Shown: one piece after another, positions 16,514 to 24,549 of the stretch | How the letters are laid out: each line of letters begins with the position of its first letter | Numbering within the stretch: the first letter of the stretch is position 1 | DNA from: an uncultured Paracoccaceae bacterium | GTDB taxonomy: Bacteria; Pseudomonadota; Alphaproteobacteria; Rhodobacterales; Rhodobacteraceae | DNA length: 64,000 nt | Assembly (NCBI GenBank): GCA_947494675.1 | Contig: CANLVP010000003.1 | Coordinates: 660,001 to 724,000 of the forward strand | Direction: 5' to 3' | The notes under the pieces: model-generated | Told to the model about the DNA's origin: nothing | The model's database searches: none | What the model saw: only the letters and a program-made list of their open reading frames with translations | Translations under genes and position numbers: made by a program

Positions 16514-16569
16514 GGGCGCAATTTTTGACACAAAAATTGGCCAAAAATCTGTGTCAGATTTTTGCGCCC
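16514..16569. repeat. Double-hairpin palindromic element between the aldolase gene and iolG
   Basis: The element begins directly after the aldolase TAG. Outer arms GGGCGCAA (16514-16521) and TTGCGCCC (16562-16569) are perfect complements. Inside lie two hairpins: 9-bp stem CAATTTTTG with loop ACA (16519-16539), and 10-bp stem CAAAAATCTG with loop TGT (16542-16564). It can fold as a three-way junction. Stem size and the TG-TGT-CA loop context match the array at 522-592, so both may be one repeat family. Confidence 0.75.
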
Positions 16570-16587
16570 GGCTGAAAGGGACGAGAC

Positions 16588-17583
16588 ATGTTGCGATTGG
16601 GAATTCTGGGCTGCGGACGGATTGGGCAAGTGCATGCGGGCAGCGCCATGCAATCGCCCGACGCCACCGTGACCGCCGTGGCGGACGTCTTTGAAGACGC
16701 GGCACAGGCTCTTGCGGATCGCACGGACGCGCAGGTCCGTAGTGCCGATCAGATCATCGCCAGCGACGATATCGACGCCATCGTTATCGGCACGCCCACC
16801 GACACCCACTACGATCTGATCCATGCCGCTGCCGCCGCAGGCAAGGCGATCTTTTGCGAAAAACCTGTGGACATGTCCGCGAGCCGCATCCGCGACTGCA
16901 TTACAGCGGTTGAAGCCGCAGGCGTGCCGTTCCTGACCGCACTCAACCGCCGCTTTGACCCCAGCTTTGCCGAAATGCAGGCCCGCATCCGCGCAGGCGA
17001 AATTGGCGAGGTCGAAATGGTAACGATCCTGTCGCGCGATCCCTCCCCACCCCCAATGGGCTATATCAAATCCTCTGGCGGCATCTTTCGCGATATGATG
17101 ATCCACGATCTGGATATGGCCCGCTTCATGCTCGCCGAAGAACCTGTCACCGTCTACGCCGTGGGTTCCGCCCTCGTTGATCCCGCTATCGGAGAGGCGG
17201 GCGATGTGGATACCGCCGCCGTCACCCTGACCACTGCCAGCGGCAAAATCTGCCAAATCAGCAATTCGCGTCGTGCCACCTATGGCTATGACCAACGGGC
17301 TGAAGTGCATGGCTCCAAGGGGATGCTGTCAGTCTCGAACATCCCCGAAACCACCGTCAAACTGGCGACAGGCGCGGGCATCGCCGGTGCGCCGACGATG
17401 AATTTCTTCCTTGAACGCTATGCCGAGGCCTACCGGCGCGAGCTTGCGCATTTCATCGACGCGGTCCGCACAGGCACGCAGCCCAGCCCCTCGATCCATG
17501 ACGGGTTGCGCGCGCAACTGCTGGCCGATGCGGCCACGGAAAGCTGGCAATCAGGCAAACCGATCAGCGTTTCCGCTGACTAA
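16588..17583 (+). CDS. iolG: Inositol 2-dehydrogenase
   Basis: IolG oxidises myo-inositol to 2-keto-myo-inositol with NAD+, the first step of the pathway. The 331-residue product, usual for the family, has an N-terminal Rossmann motif (LGILGCGRIGQVHAG), the catalytic lysine motif FCEKPVDMS near residue 92, LNRRFDPSFAEM near residue 119, and the C-terminal catalytic stretch GIFRDMMIHDLDMARFML near residue 167. It ends the plus-strand iol operon, 74 nt after the aldolase, with the double-hairpin repeat in between and AAAGGGA as ribosome-binding site. Its 3' end overlaps the convergent DMT gene by 20 nt. This is the best myo-inositol dehydrogenase candidate of the three Gfo/Idh proteins here. 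Confidence 0.92.
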   Translation: MLRLGILGCGRIGQVHAGSAMQSPDATVTAVADVFEDAAQALADRTDAQVRSADQIIASDDIDAIVIGTPTDTHYDLIHAAAAAGKAIFCEKPVDMSASRIRDCITAVEAAGVPFLTALNRRFDPSFAEMQARIRAGEIGEVEMVTILSRDPSPPPMGYIKSSGGIFRDMMIHDLDMARFMLAEEPVTVYAVGSALVDPAIGEAGDVDTAAVTLTTASGKICQISNSRRATYGYDQRAEVHGSKGMLSVSNIPETTVKLATGAGIAGAPTMNFFLERYAEAYRRELAHFIDAVRTGTQPSPSIHDGLRAQLLADAATESWQSGKPISVSAD

Positions 17584-17986
17584 GCCACATCCCCGCAAGG
17601 ATCAGCGCCACACCGATGATGCGCGCCAACGGATTGCCGGGCGCGCCCATCACAATGTCCAGCACCACGCCAGAAATCATCTGCCCCGCAATGATCAGCA
17701 GCGCGGTTTGCGCGGCCCCGATCTTGGCCACCAGCCAAGAGGACAGCGCAATGAATACCACCCCAATGGTGCCGCCCAGATAGGCCCAATAGGGCGCCTC
17801 TGCCGTGCCGGGCGCGAAGAGCCCACCAAAGGCCAGCGCCATCAGGCTGAGCAATCCAAAACCCACGATATGATTCCAGAAAGAGGCGTGCATGGCCGAT
17901 GTCGACAGCGACAATCGCCCGTTGATCTGACGGCTCAGGCTGACCGACGCACCTCCCAGAAATGCGATCAACACGAACCAGATCAT
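17564..17986 (-). CDS. Small DMT-superfamily transporter (DUF606/YdcZ type), second of a pair
   Basis: The 140-residue product is almost entirely hydrophobic, with four to five transmembrane helices (for example IGVVFIALSSWLVAKIGAAQTALLIIAGQMISG near residues 68-100). This matches the DUF606/YdcZ family of half-size drug/metabolite transporters, inner-membrane proteins thought to work as dimers. Its ATG overlaps the stop of the upstream paralogue by 4 nt, so the two are translationally coupled and may form a heterodimer. Its 3' end overlaps iolG by 20 nt on the other strand. Substrate unknown; a link to inositol has no support beyond adjacency. Confidence 0.8.
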   Translation of the reverse strand: MIWFVLIAFLGGASVSLSRQINGRLSLSTSAMHASFWNHIVGFGLLSLMALAFGGLFAPGTAEAPYWAYLGGTIGVVFIALSSWLVAKIGAAQTALLIIAGQMISGVVLDIVMGAPGNPLARIIGVALILAGMWLSQRKR

Positions 17987-18435
17987 GCCGCACCGCCGAA
18001 GAAGATCAGGATCAAACTGCCCGCCACGATCAAGGCAAGTGCCGCCCAATCCCGCGCATTGGGGATCTTTTGCGGCAATCCAAGCATGCCCCGCGCATCC
18101 GCGATCAGCGAAAACACCATCTGCCCCGCGAGCCCTACGGCCAACGTGCCCGACAGGGCCAACGCGGTGTTCATCGTATAGGACGTGGCCATGACCGTGA
18201 ACGCCCCCACCACGCCGCCTGCATAGGCCCAAAGCGGCGGCCGCGCCTTGCTGGCCTTCTTGGGGCGCATCAGCGCAAGGAAGACCAACGCCACAACGGT
18301 GCCTGTGGCATGCGGCACCCATGACGCAAACAAAAGCGAGCCATAGGTCGCCAAGGTGCCGTTAAAAAGCACCATCAGCGACAGCAAAATGCCAGCGCCA
18401 AAGGCCGTAAGGAAATGATAAGGGCGGGGATCCAT
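17983..18435 (-). CDS. Small DMT-superfamily transporter (DUF606/YdcZ type), first of a pair
   Basis: The 150-residue product has four to five hydrophobic helices, for example FGAGILLSLMVLFNGTLATYG near the N-terminus and AALALIVAGSLILIFFGGAA at the C-terminus. It is a paralogue of the next gene and overlaps it by 4 nt. I placed the start at MDPRPYHF (18435), where the hydrophobic part begins; an in-frame ATG at 18507 would add 24 polar residues overlapping the DUF4274-like gene, and no Shine-Dalgarno clearly decides. The pair resembles two-gene small multidrug-resistance-like systems. Function unknown. Confidence 0.75.
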   Translation of the reverse strand: MDPRPYHFLTAFGAGILLSLMVLFNGTLATYGSLLFASWVPHATGTVVALVFLALMRPKKASKARPPLWAYAGGVVGAFTVMATSYTMNTALALSGTLAVGLAGQMVFSLIADARGMLGLPQKIPNARDWAALALIVAGSLILIFFGGAA

Positions 18436-18475
18436 AACCGGGTTGTGATCCGATGCATCCCGATCCGCAAGGGGG

Positions 18476-19336
18476 TCAGGCCTTGTGTAACCCGTCTTCT
18501 TGAACACGGTACGGGGCTTTTGCAGGGGTCGTGCCCCTTGGCAGCTTCATCAGCGACAAAAGGATCGGCGTGCGCCATGGCCGGGTGTCCTGGTTTTCCA
18601 GAATGTAGGGCTCCGGATCATAAACCCAATCCTCGCAGGCGAATTCTGGCGCGGCGTAGCCACCATTCTCCAAACGCGCGGCGATCACCTCCAGCAAATC
18701 CGCCGTGGCGCCCTCGTAGACTTTATTCGTTTGATAAAAGTCCGCGTCCGTCAGGGTTAGCACCTTCCGGGCCGTGCCCGCATCGCAGTTCGGTTGCTGC
18801 ATGATCCATTCCAGAATGTCCCATGTTTCGTCGAAATCGTAGTTCAAATCCGCGACGACGTGATGCCAAAGTTTGGGCGTCGATTGCGGATCAGACTTCA
18901 ACCACTCCAGCAAATCCTCCAGTTTCACCATCGGCTCGGGCCGCCTGGCGCGCACAGGGCGGCTGATCCCCTCCGCCCGGATGCGGGTAAACGCATCCAT
19001 GGCCTTCCTCATCTCTGGCCTCAACTCCAACCGCAAAAGCCACCGCTGCCAGCCCGGCATCTCTGCGGTGACCCGCGCCATGACGGCCATGTTCAGGTCT
19101 TCCGCAGACAGAAGCTGAACCGGCATTGCTTCACGCTTGATCCCCATCTTTCGCAACGCCAGTGGAAACAGATCGCTGGGTTGGGCCTTGGTGATGTCGT
19201 CGGTTGTGGGGACATAGTCTTTGACCGCGGCGTCAGCCTCTACCATCGTATTAATGATGCGCTTGTAATTGCGCCGCGTGATCCACCGGGCCATCAAAGA
19301 GCCCCCGGCAACGGCCATGACAAGATACCAAAACAT
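18476..19336 (-). CDS. Membrane-anchored DUF4274-like protein
   Basis: The 286-residue product starts with one hydrophobic segment ([19 protein letters not shown]), an N-terminal membrane anchor or uncleaved signal, and is otherwise polar. Residues about 165-205 contain [12 protein letters not shown] and [16 protein letters not shown]. These resemble the DUF4274 pattern of an aromatic/His stretch followed by a Pro-x-Cys-Asp-x-Gly-Thr-Ala motif. The middle part has Arg-rich linkers and no catalytic motif I recognise. It reads in the same direction as the DMT pair and away from rpsD, so its promoter must share the 19337-19565 region. Function unknown. Confidence 0.6.
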   Translation of the reverse strand: MFWYLVMAVAGGSLMARWITRRNYKRIINTMVEADAAVKDYVPTTDDITKAQPSDLFPLALRKMGIKREAMPVQLLSAEDLNMAVMARVTAEMPGWQRWLLRLELRPEMRKAMDAFTRIRAEGISRPVRARRPEPMVKLEDLLEWLKSDPQSTPKLWHHVVADLNYDFDETWDILEWIMQQPNCDAGTARKVLTLTDADFYQTNKVYEGATADLLEVIAARLENGGYAAPEFACEDWVYDPEPYILENQDTRPWRTPILLSLMKLPRGTTPAKAPYRVQEDGLHKA

Positions 19337-19419
19337 TCATCCGCCCATGTGGTTGGTCTGTTTGAACGCCCGTCATAGCCTAGTTTCGCGGCAGGTTGAA
19401 AGCCCACTGCGATCGGCTG

Positions 19420-19447
19420 TTGACACCTGCCGCAACCCCCTTATAAG
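19420..19447 (+). promoter_or_regulatory. Predicted rpsD promoter
   Basis: TTGACA (19420-19425) and TATAAG (19442-19447) are spaced by 16 nt, close to the sigma-70 consensus. The predicted leader is about 110 nt and contains the hairpin CCCCTG-caaaat-CAGGGG near 19495-19513. S4 often controls its own mRNA, so the leader may be regulatory. Confidence 0.75.
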
Positions 19448-19565
19448 CCGCCCATTCATTGGTGTTGGTGGACCGGGCAACCGGAACCCTGTCGCCCCTG
19501 CAAAATCAGGGGAAAGGACAACGCCCTTCATGCCCTCACGGGCCCACTTAGAAGGAGATCAGCGT

Positions 19566-20186
19566 ATGACCAAACGTACCGCTGCCAAGTACAAAATTGA
19601 CCGCCGGATGGGCGAAAACATCTGGGGTCGTCCGAAATCCCCCGTCAACCGTCGTGAATATGGCCCCGGCCAGCACGGTCAGCGCCGCAAGGGCAAACTG
19701 TCCGACTTCGGCCTGCAGCTGCGCGCCAAGCAGAAGCTCAAGGGCTACTACGGCGACCTGACGGAAAAGCAATTCCGCCGCATCTATGCAGAGGCCGAGC
19801 GTGTCAAAGGCGACACCGGTGAAAACTTGATCGGTTTGCTGGAGCGTCGCCTGGACGCCGTTGTCTACCGCGCCAAGTTTGTGCCAACCGTGTTCGCTGC
19901 ACGTCAGTTCGTGAACCACGGCCACGTCGAAGTGAACGGCAAAAAGGTCAACATCCCATCCTACCGCGTGAAAGAAGGCGACGTGATCTCTGTCCGCCAG
20001 AAGTCCAAGCAGTTGGAACTGGTTTTGGTGGCCTCGCAACTGCCAGAGCGTGACGTGCCTGACTACATGGACGTCGATCACTCCAAAATGGCAGCGACAT
20101 TCGTGCGCACACCGGGTCTGGGCGACGTGCCATACCCTGTCACGATGGAACCAAACCTCGTGGTCGAATTCTACGCCAAGAACTAA
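19566..20186 (+). CDS. rpsD: 30S ribosomal protein S4
   Basis: S4 nucleates 16S rRNA folding at the 5' domain and is a component of the mRNA entry region. The 206-residue product begins [21 protein letters not shown] and contains [20 protein letters not shown] near residue 36 and the S4 RNA-binding domain with [14 protein letters not shown] and [23 protein letters not shown] around residues 95-140. A strong ribosome-binding site (AAGGAG) fixes the ATG at 19566; longer in-frame starts run into the leader. It stands alone with its own promoter and terminator, as is usual in alphaproteobacteria. Confidence 0.97.
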   Translation: MTKRTAAKYKIDRRMGENIWGRPKSPVNRREYGPGQHGQRRKGKLSDFGLQLRAKQKLKGYYGDLTEKQFRRIYAEAERVKGDTGENLIGLLERRLDAVVYRAKFVPTVFAARQFVNHGHVEVNGKKVNIPSYRVKEGDVISVRQKSKQLELVLVASQLPERDVPDYMDVDHSKMAATFVRTPGLGDVPYPVTMEPNLVVEFYAKN

Positions 20187-20214
20187 TCGCAAACGCGATC
20201 TGGTTGAAATTGCA

Positions 20215-20250
20215 GGGGCCGTGTCCGATGGGACGCGGCCCTTTGCTTTT
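20215..20250 (+). terminator. Terminator of rpsD
   Basis: GGGGCCGTGTCC pairs with GGGACGCGGCCC around a short loop (one non-Watson-Crick position) and is followed by TTTGCTTTT. It begins about 28 nt after the rpsD stop. Confidence 0.75.
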
Positions 20251-20258
20251 GGGTGCGG

Positions 20259-20900
20259 ATGACGCAATTTGGCGAGATGGAACATTCCGTCGATCTCGCC
20301 AAATGGCCCCGCGCCGACCAATTTCGGTTCTTTCGCACCTATGACCGACCGCATTACGCCACGACGTCACGCCTTGATGTCACCCACCTGATCGCCCGCA
20401 AGGCGCAGGGGATCAGCGCCTACCGCGCCAGCCTCTATGCCATCGGCGCGGGGCTCCATGCGGTGCCAGAATTGCTCATGCGGTTTCGCGGTGATCAGGT
20501 GGTGCGTCACGATGCGGTGGATCTATCCATGACGGTCCCGCGCGACGGCGGCAGCTTTGGTTATGCCTATGTGCCGTGGCAGGCCGATTTCGCCGCCTTC
20601 GATCAGGTTTGCGCCCGTCTCATCGCAGATGCGGCGCAGGGCACGGTGCTTAATGCCAACACAGGTCAAACCGATGCTGTGGCCTATGCGTCTTGTATGC
20701 CGTGGCTGGACTTTACATCGCTCAACAACGCGCTTCCCGGCCCGGACGACTGTATCCCCCGGATTTCATGGGGGAAATTTTGTGATCACGGCGACCGCTG
20801 GGACATGGCCATGACGCTAGAGGTGCACCACGCCCTTGTGGACGGCGAACAGGTCGGGGCTTATTTCGCCGCCGTGCAAGAAGCGCTGAACACGATCTGA
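20259..20900 (+). CDS. Chloramphenicol-acetyltransferase-like protein
   Basis: The 213-residue product resembles type A chloramphenicol acetyltransferases, trimeric enzymes that transfer acetyl from acetyl-CoA. The family signature HHALVDGEQVG is near residue 190, with the catalytic His in the HHxxxDG motif. SMTVPRDGGSFGYAYVP, PWLDFTSLNNA and the ISWGKF segment match other conserved blocks. The start is uncertain: ATG at 20259 was chosen, GTG at 20253 and ATG at 20277 are alternatives. It follows the rpsD terminator closely, so expression may depend on read-through. Chloramphenicol resistance cannot be concluded; many homologues have unknown acceptors. Confidence 0.8.
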   Translation: MTQFGEMEHSVDLAKWPRADQFRFFRTYDRPHYATTSRLDVTHLIARKAQGISAYRASLYAIGAGLHAVPELLMRFRGDQVVRHDAVDLSMTVPRDGGSFGYAYVPWQADFAAFDQVCARLIADAAQGTVLNANTGQTDAVAYASCMPWLDFTSLNNALPGPDDCIPRISWGKFCDHGDRWDMAMTLEVHHALVDGEQVGAYFAAVQEALNTI

Positions 20901-20905
20901 CGCGG

Positions 20906-23185
20906 TCAGCCGCACTTGCTATAGCCGCAAGACCCGCAGGTCATGCAGCCTTCGACCATGCGCAATTCATAGCTGCCACAGGACGAACAGGCCTTGCCGC
21001 GCGGCTTGCCAAGGGCTGCCACATTGGACTGCGGATCGGTTTTCAGGCCCATCCCCTCGCCCTCAAGAAAGCCAATGGCAATCATGTGCTTTTCGATCAC
21101 GCCACCAATCGCGGCAAGGATCGACGGCACGTATTTGCCCTGCATCCACGCGCCGCCGCGCGGGTCAAACACCGCCTTCAGTTCTTCCACCACAAAGGAC
21201 ACATCACCCCCGCGCCGGAACACCGCCGAAATCATCCGCGTCAGGGCGACGGTCCATGCAAAATGCTCCATATTCTTGGAGTTGATAAAGACCTCAAACG
21301 GACGTCGGTGCCCCGCGATCACCAGATCATTGATGGTGATATAGATCGCGTGCTCTGAATCCGGCCACTTGAGCTTATAGGTCGCGCCATCCAATTCCTG
21401 CGGTCGGTCCAGCGGCTCGGACATATAGACCACCTCGGCCCCGTCGCCATCAATTTGCATAGTCTGCGGTGCCTCGTCCGGTGTCTTTTCCTCCGACACA
21501 GACAGCACCGACCCGGTCACATCATTGGGCCGGTAGGTCGTGCAACCCTTACAGCCCTGATCCCACGCGGCCATATAGACCTCTTTGAAATCGTCAAAGC
21601 TGATGTCCTCGGGACAGTTGATCGTCTTGGAAATCGAGGAATCGATCCACTTCTGCGCCGCCGCCTGCATCCGCACGTGATCCAGCGGGGCCAGCGTTTG
21701 GGCATTCACGAAATGATCCGGCAAAGGCGCGTCACCCTTCAGGTCACGCCACATCTGCACGGCGTAGTCCACGACCTCTTCTTCGGTCCGGCTGCCGTCC
21801 TTTTGCAGCACTTTGCGGGTATAGGCATAGGCAAAGACCGGCTCGATCCCCGATGAGACATTGCCCGCATAAAGGCTGATCGTCCCCGTGGGCGCGATTG
21901 AGGTCAAAAGCGCATTTCGTATGCCATTTTGACGTATCGCCTCACGCACATCCTCATCCATGTCCTGCATTGCGCCAGAGGCCAGGAACTTCTCTGCATC
22001 AAAAAGCGGAAAGGCGCCTTTCTCCTTCGCCAATTCCACCGACGCGAGGTACGCGGCGCGGGCGATCGCGTGCATCCATTGATCGGTCTGACGCGCCGCC
22101 TCTTCCGAGCCATAGCGCAACCCGACCATCAACAGTGCATCCGCCAGCCCCGTTACGCCAAGGCCGATCCGGCGCTTGGCCAGCGCCTCTGCTTTCTGTT
22201 CCGGCAGCGGAAACTGCGAGGCATCAACGACGTTATCCATCATCCGCACTGCCGTGCTGACAAGCTCGGTCAATGCCGCGTCATCCAATCCCGCATCATC
22301 GCCAAACGGGTCGGCCACCAATCGCGCGAGGTTGATCGACCCCAAGAGGCACGCGCCATAGGGCGGCAGCGGCTGCTCACCACAGGGGTTCGTCGCGGCG
22401 ATCGTCTCGCAATAGTTCAGGTTGTTGGCCTGATTGATCCGGTCGATGAAAATCACACCCGGTTCGGCATAATCATAGGTCGACTGCATGATTGCATCCC
22501 ACAGATCACGCGCCTGCACGGTGCGATAAACCTGATCCTTGAACACCAAATCCCAGGGCTTGTCGGCCTTGACCGCTTCCATGAACGGATCGGTGATCAG
22601 CACCGACATATTGAACATCCGCAGCCGCGCGGGGTCGGATTTGGCCGTGATGAAATCTTCCACATCAGGGTGGTCACAACGCATCGTGGCCATCATCGCG
22701 CCCCGGCGCGAGCCTGCCGACATGATCGTCCTGCACATCGCGTCCCAGACATCCATGAACGACAACGGGCCCGATGCATCTGCCGCCACCCCATGCACCG
22801 CCGCACCCTTGGGCCGGATGGTGCTGAAATCATAGCCGATCCCGCCGCCCTGCTGCATGGTCAGTGCGGCCTCTTTCAGCATGTCGAAAATGCCGCCCAT
22901 GCTGTCCGGCACCGTGCCCATGACAAAGCAGTTGAACAGTGTCACCTGCCGCGCCGTCCCTGCCCCCGCCGTGATCCGGCCCGCGGGCAGATATTTGAAA
23001 TCCTCCAAGGCGCTATAGAACGTCTTTTCCCACTTTTTTGGGTTCTTTTCGACCGACGCCAGCGCCCCCGCGATCCGCGACCAGGTATCCTCGACGTTTT
23101 CGTCAATCGGTGTGCCATCCGCCTCTTTGAAGCGATACTTCATATCCCAAATTTGTTCGGCAATTGGGGCGGCAAAACGGGTCAT
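20906..23185 (-). CDS. nrdJ: Class II (adenosylcobalamin-dependent) ribonucleotide reductase
   Basis: NrdJ reduces ribonucleotides to deoxyribonucleotides using a B12-generated thiyl radical, independent of oxygen. The 759-residue product begins MTRFAAPIAEQIWDMKYRF. It shows TLFNCFVMGTVPDSMGGIF near residue 81, the loop with catalytic residues NPCGEQPLPPYGACLLGSIN near residue 275, and APTGTISLYAGN near residue 426. The C-terminus has a zinc-ribbon-like tail with four CxxC-type cysteine pairs. I chose the ATG at 23185, where homology starts, over 23233. Candidate tandem NrdR boxes lie about 100-150 nt upstream. No class I nrdAB genes are in the window. Confidence 0.95.
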   Translation of the reverse strand: MTRFAAPIAEQIWDMKYRFKEADGTPIDENVEDTWSRIAGALASVEKNPKKWEKTFYSALEDFKYLPAGRITAGAGTARQVTLFNCFVMGTVPDSMGGIFDMLKEAALTMQQGGGIGYDFSTIRPKGAAVHGVAADASGPLSFMDVWDAMCRTIMSAGSRRGAMMATMRCDHPDVEDFITAKSDPARLRMFNMSVLITDPFMEAVKADKPWDLVFKDQVYRTVQARDLWDAIMQSTYDYAEPGVIFIDRINQANNLNYCETIAATNPCGEQPLPPYGACLLGSINLARLVADPFGDDAGLDDAALTELVSTAVRMMDNVVDASQFPLPEQKAEALAKRRIGLGVTGLADALLMVGLRYGSEEAARQTDQWMHAIARAAYLASVELAKEKGAFPLFDAEKFLASGAMQDMDEDVREAIRQNGIRNALLTSIAPTGTISLYAGNVSSGIEPVFAYAYTRKVLQKDGSRTEEEVVDYAVQMWRDLKGDAPLPDHFVNAQTLAPLDHVRMQAAAQKWIDSSISKTINCPEDISFDDFKEVYMAAWDQGCKGCTTYRPNDVTGSVLSVSEEKTPDEAPQTMQIDGDGAEVVYMSEPLDRPQELDGATYKLKWPDSEHAIYITINDLVIAGHRRPFEVFINSKNMEHFAWTVALTRMISAVFRRGGDVSFVVEELKAVFDPRGGAWMQGKYVPSILAAIGGVIEKHMIAIGFLEGEGMGLKTDPQSNVAALGKPRGKACSSCGSYELRMVEGCMTCGSCGYSKCG

Positions 23186-23287
23186 GGGGCTGGCTTTCCG
23201 GGCTGAATATGAGGGACGGCAGGTAATCATCATACAGGTCGCCGCGCGAATTTAAAACGGGTGATCTGCTTGGGTCGTCAGAAATAC

Positions 23288-23335
23288 ACACTACATTTAG
23301 TATCAACAAGCCACCTCGCACCCAGATATGGAAAT
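23288..23335. promoter_or_regulatory. Candidate tandem NrdR boxes upstream of nrdJ
   Basis: ACACTACATTTAGTAT at 23288-23303 matches the NrdR-box consensus ACACTATATATAGTGT at 13 of 16 positions. A weaker box, ACCCAGATATGGAAAT, begins at 23320, exactly 32 nt away; real NrdR box pairs are spaced by about three helical turns. They lie between nrdJ and the divergent DUF1489 gene. The second box is degenerate. Confidence 0.55.
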
Positions 23336-23396
23336 TTCTTGCTTGCCGCGACGTTAGCGCCACATTAACTTATGCGATGCACCCAAAAGGATTCTC

Positions 23397-23828
23397 ATGT
23401 CCAAAACCGTCCACCTCCTCAAGCTCTCCGTCGGCACCGAAGACGTCGCGGGCCTGACCGCATGGCAAGACACCAAGCGCGCGCAGACCGAGGATGGGCT
23501 GCCCCGTCACGTCACGCGCATGTGGCCGAAACGGGGGGATGAAATCCTCAACGGCGGGTCGATCTATTGGGTGATCAAGGGCGTAATCCTGTGCCGTCAG
23601 CCGGTGCTGCGGCTTGACGAATATATCGGCGCGGACGGCATCCGCCGCTGCGCGATCGTCAGCAAACCTGGTCTGATCCGCGTCGCCGCCACCCCCAAAC
23701 GTCCGTTCCAAGGCTGGCGCTATCTGGCGACATCAGACGCCCCCGAAGACCTGCCCGAAGGCCGCCAGGACGAAGCGCCGCTGCCCCCTGAACTGTCCAA
23801 GGCCCTTGCCGCCATCGGTGTGCGCTAA
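23397..23828 (+). CDS. DUF1489 family protein
   Basis: The 143-residue cytoplasmic product starts MSKTVHLLKLSVGTEDVAGL and contains the DUF1489 landmarks THVTRMWPKR-like (RHVTRMWPKRGDEIL near residue 37), GGSIYWVIKGVILCRQ near residue 53, and a final PFQGWRYLATSDAPEDL segment near residue 104. The family is common in alphaproteobacteria and has no assigned activity. The gene is divergent from nrdJ and convergent with hisG, from which a palindromic repeat separates it. There is no signal peptide or membrane segment. The family call is good; the function is unknown. Confidence 0.85.
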   Translation: MSKTVHLLKLSVGTEDVAGLTAWQDTKRAQTEDGLPRHVTRMWPKRGDEILNGGSIYWVIKGVILCRQPVLRLDEYIGADGIRRCAIVSKPGLIRVAATPKRPFQGWRYLATSDAPEDLPEGRQDEAPLPPELSKALAAIGVR

Positions 23829-23831
23829 ACC

Positions 23832-23865
23832 CGTAGGTTGGGCAATCTGCCCACCGCCCCTAGAC
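23832..23865. repeat. Palindromic repeat at the hisG stop codon, copy 1
   Basis: CGTAGGTTGGGCA, ATC, then TGCCCACCGCCCCTAGAC forms a hairpin (TGGGCA/TGCCCA). On the minus strand it begins within the last codons of hisG and supplies its TAG stop. A near-identical copy at 55620-55652 supplies the metK stop. It lies between the convergent DUF1489 gene and hisG and may act as a terminator. Confidence 0.8.
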
Positions 23866-24549
23866 GTCCAGCATCGCCTCAAGCGCCTTTAGCGTCGCCC
23901 GCTGCTCTTTGGTCCAGCCCGCGCGGCGGCCCCGGAACAGCGTCGCCTGACTGGCGTGGATCAGCCCATCGCCCAGAATTTTCAGCCCATTTGCGCGCAG
24001 CGTTTCTCCGGTTGAGGTGATATCGGCAATCGCTTCTGCCGTCTCATTTTTGACCGTGCCCTCGGTCGCACCCTGACTGTCCACCAGCTGATAATCGGCC
24101 ACGCCCTGCGCCTTGAGGAACTCGCGCACGAGCCGGTGATACTTCGTGGCAATCCGCAAGCGGTGCCCGTGCACCGCCCGAAATGCCGCAGCTGCCGCGT
24201 CCAGATCGTCAAGCGTATCCACGTCGACCCAGGATTGCGGCACCGCGATGATCAGATCCGCCCCGCCAAAGCCCATGGGTGCCACTTCCTGCACCTGACT
24301 ATCCCAAAGCGACAGTTTCTCGCGCACCAGATCGGACCCCGTCACACCCAGATGAATGCGCCCAGCGGCCAGCTCGCGCGGGACCTCACCGGCTGACAAA
24401 AGCACCAGCTCGATCCCGTCGACCCCTTCGACCGCGCCCGCATATTCGCGGTCTGACCCGGATTTGCGCAGGGTAATCCCGCGCGCACCAAACCAGTCAA
24501 AGGTCTTGTCCATCAGCCGCCCCTTGGACGGCACACCCAGCTTCAGCAT
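23860..24549 (-). CDS. hisG: ATP phosphoribosyltransferase, catalytic subunit (short form)
   Basis: HisG joins ATP and PRPP to phosphoribosyl-ATP, the first and feedback-regulated step of histidine synthesis. The 229-residue product lacks the C-terminal regulatory domain of the long form, so it is the short HisG(S) type that needs HisZ. Visible segments are LGVPSKGRLMDKTFDWF at the N-terminus, GRIHLGVTGSDLVRE near residue 63, and the PRPP-binding segment with SQGATEGTVKNETAEAIADI near residue 158. It overlaps the hisZ stop by 1 nt (TGATG). Its TAG stop lies inside a palindromic repeat. The call is secure. Confidence 0.96.
   Translation of the reverse strand: MLKLGVPSKGRLMDKTFDWFGARGITLRKSGSDREYAGAVEGVDGIELVLLSAGEVPRELAAGRIHLGVTGSDLVREKLSLWDSQVQEVAPMGFGGADLIIAVPQSWVDVDTLDDLDAAAAAFRAVHGHRLRIATKYHRLVREFLKAQGVADYQLVDSQGATEGTVKNETAEAIADITSTGETLRANGLKILGDGLIHASQATLFRGRRAGWTKEQRATLKALEAMLDV

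Noticed and set aside
20259-20900. Chloramphenicol resistance gene
   Set aside because: The fold and HHxxxDG motif fit the acetyltransferase family, but chromosomal homologues often have other or unknown acceptors, so resistance is not claimed.
21929-23206. 425-codon plus-strand frame opposite nrdJ
   Set aside because: Antisense to a full, well-conserved NrdJ; its His- and Arg-rich composition is typical of GC-rich shadow frames.
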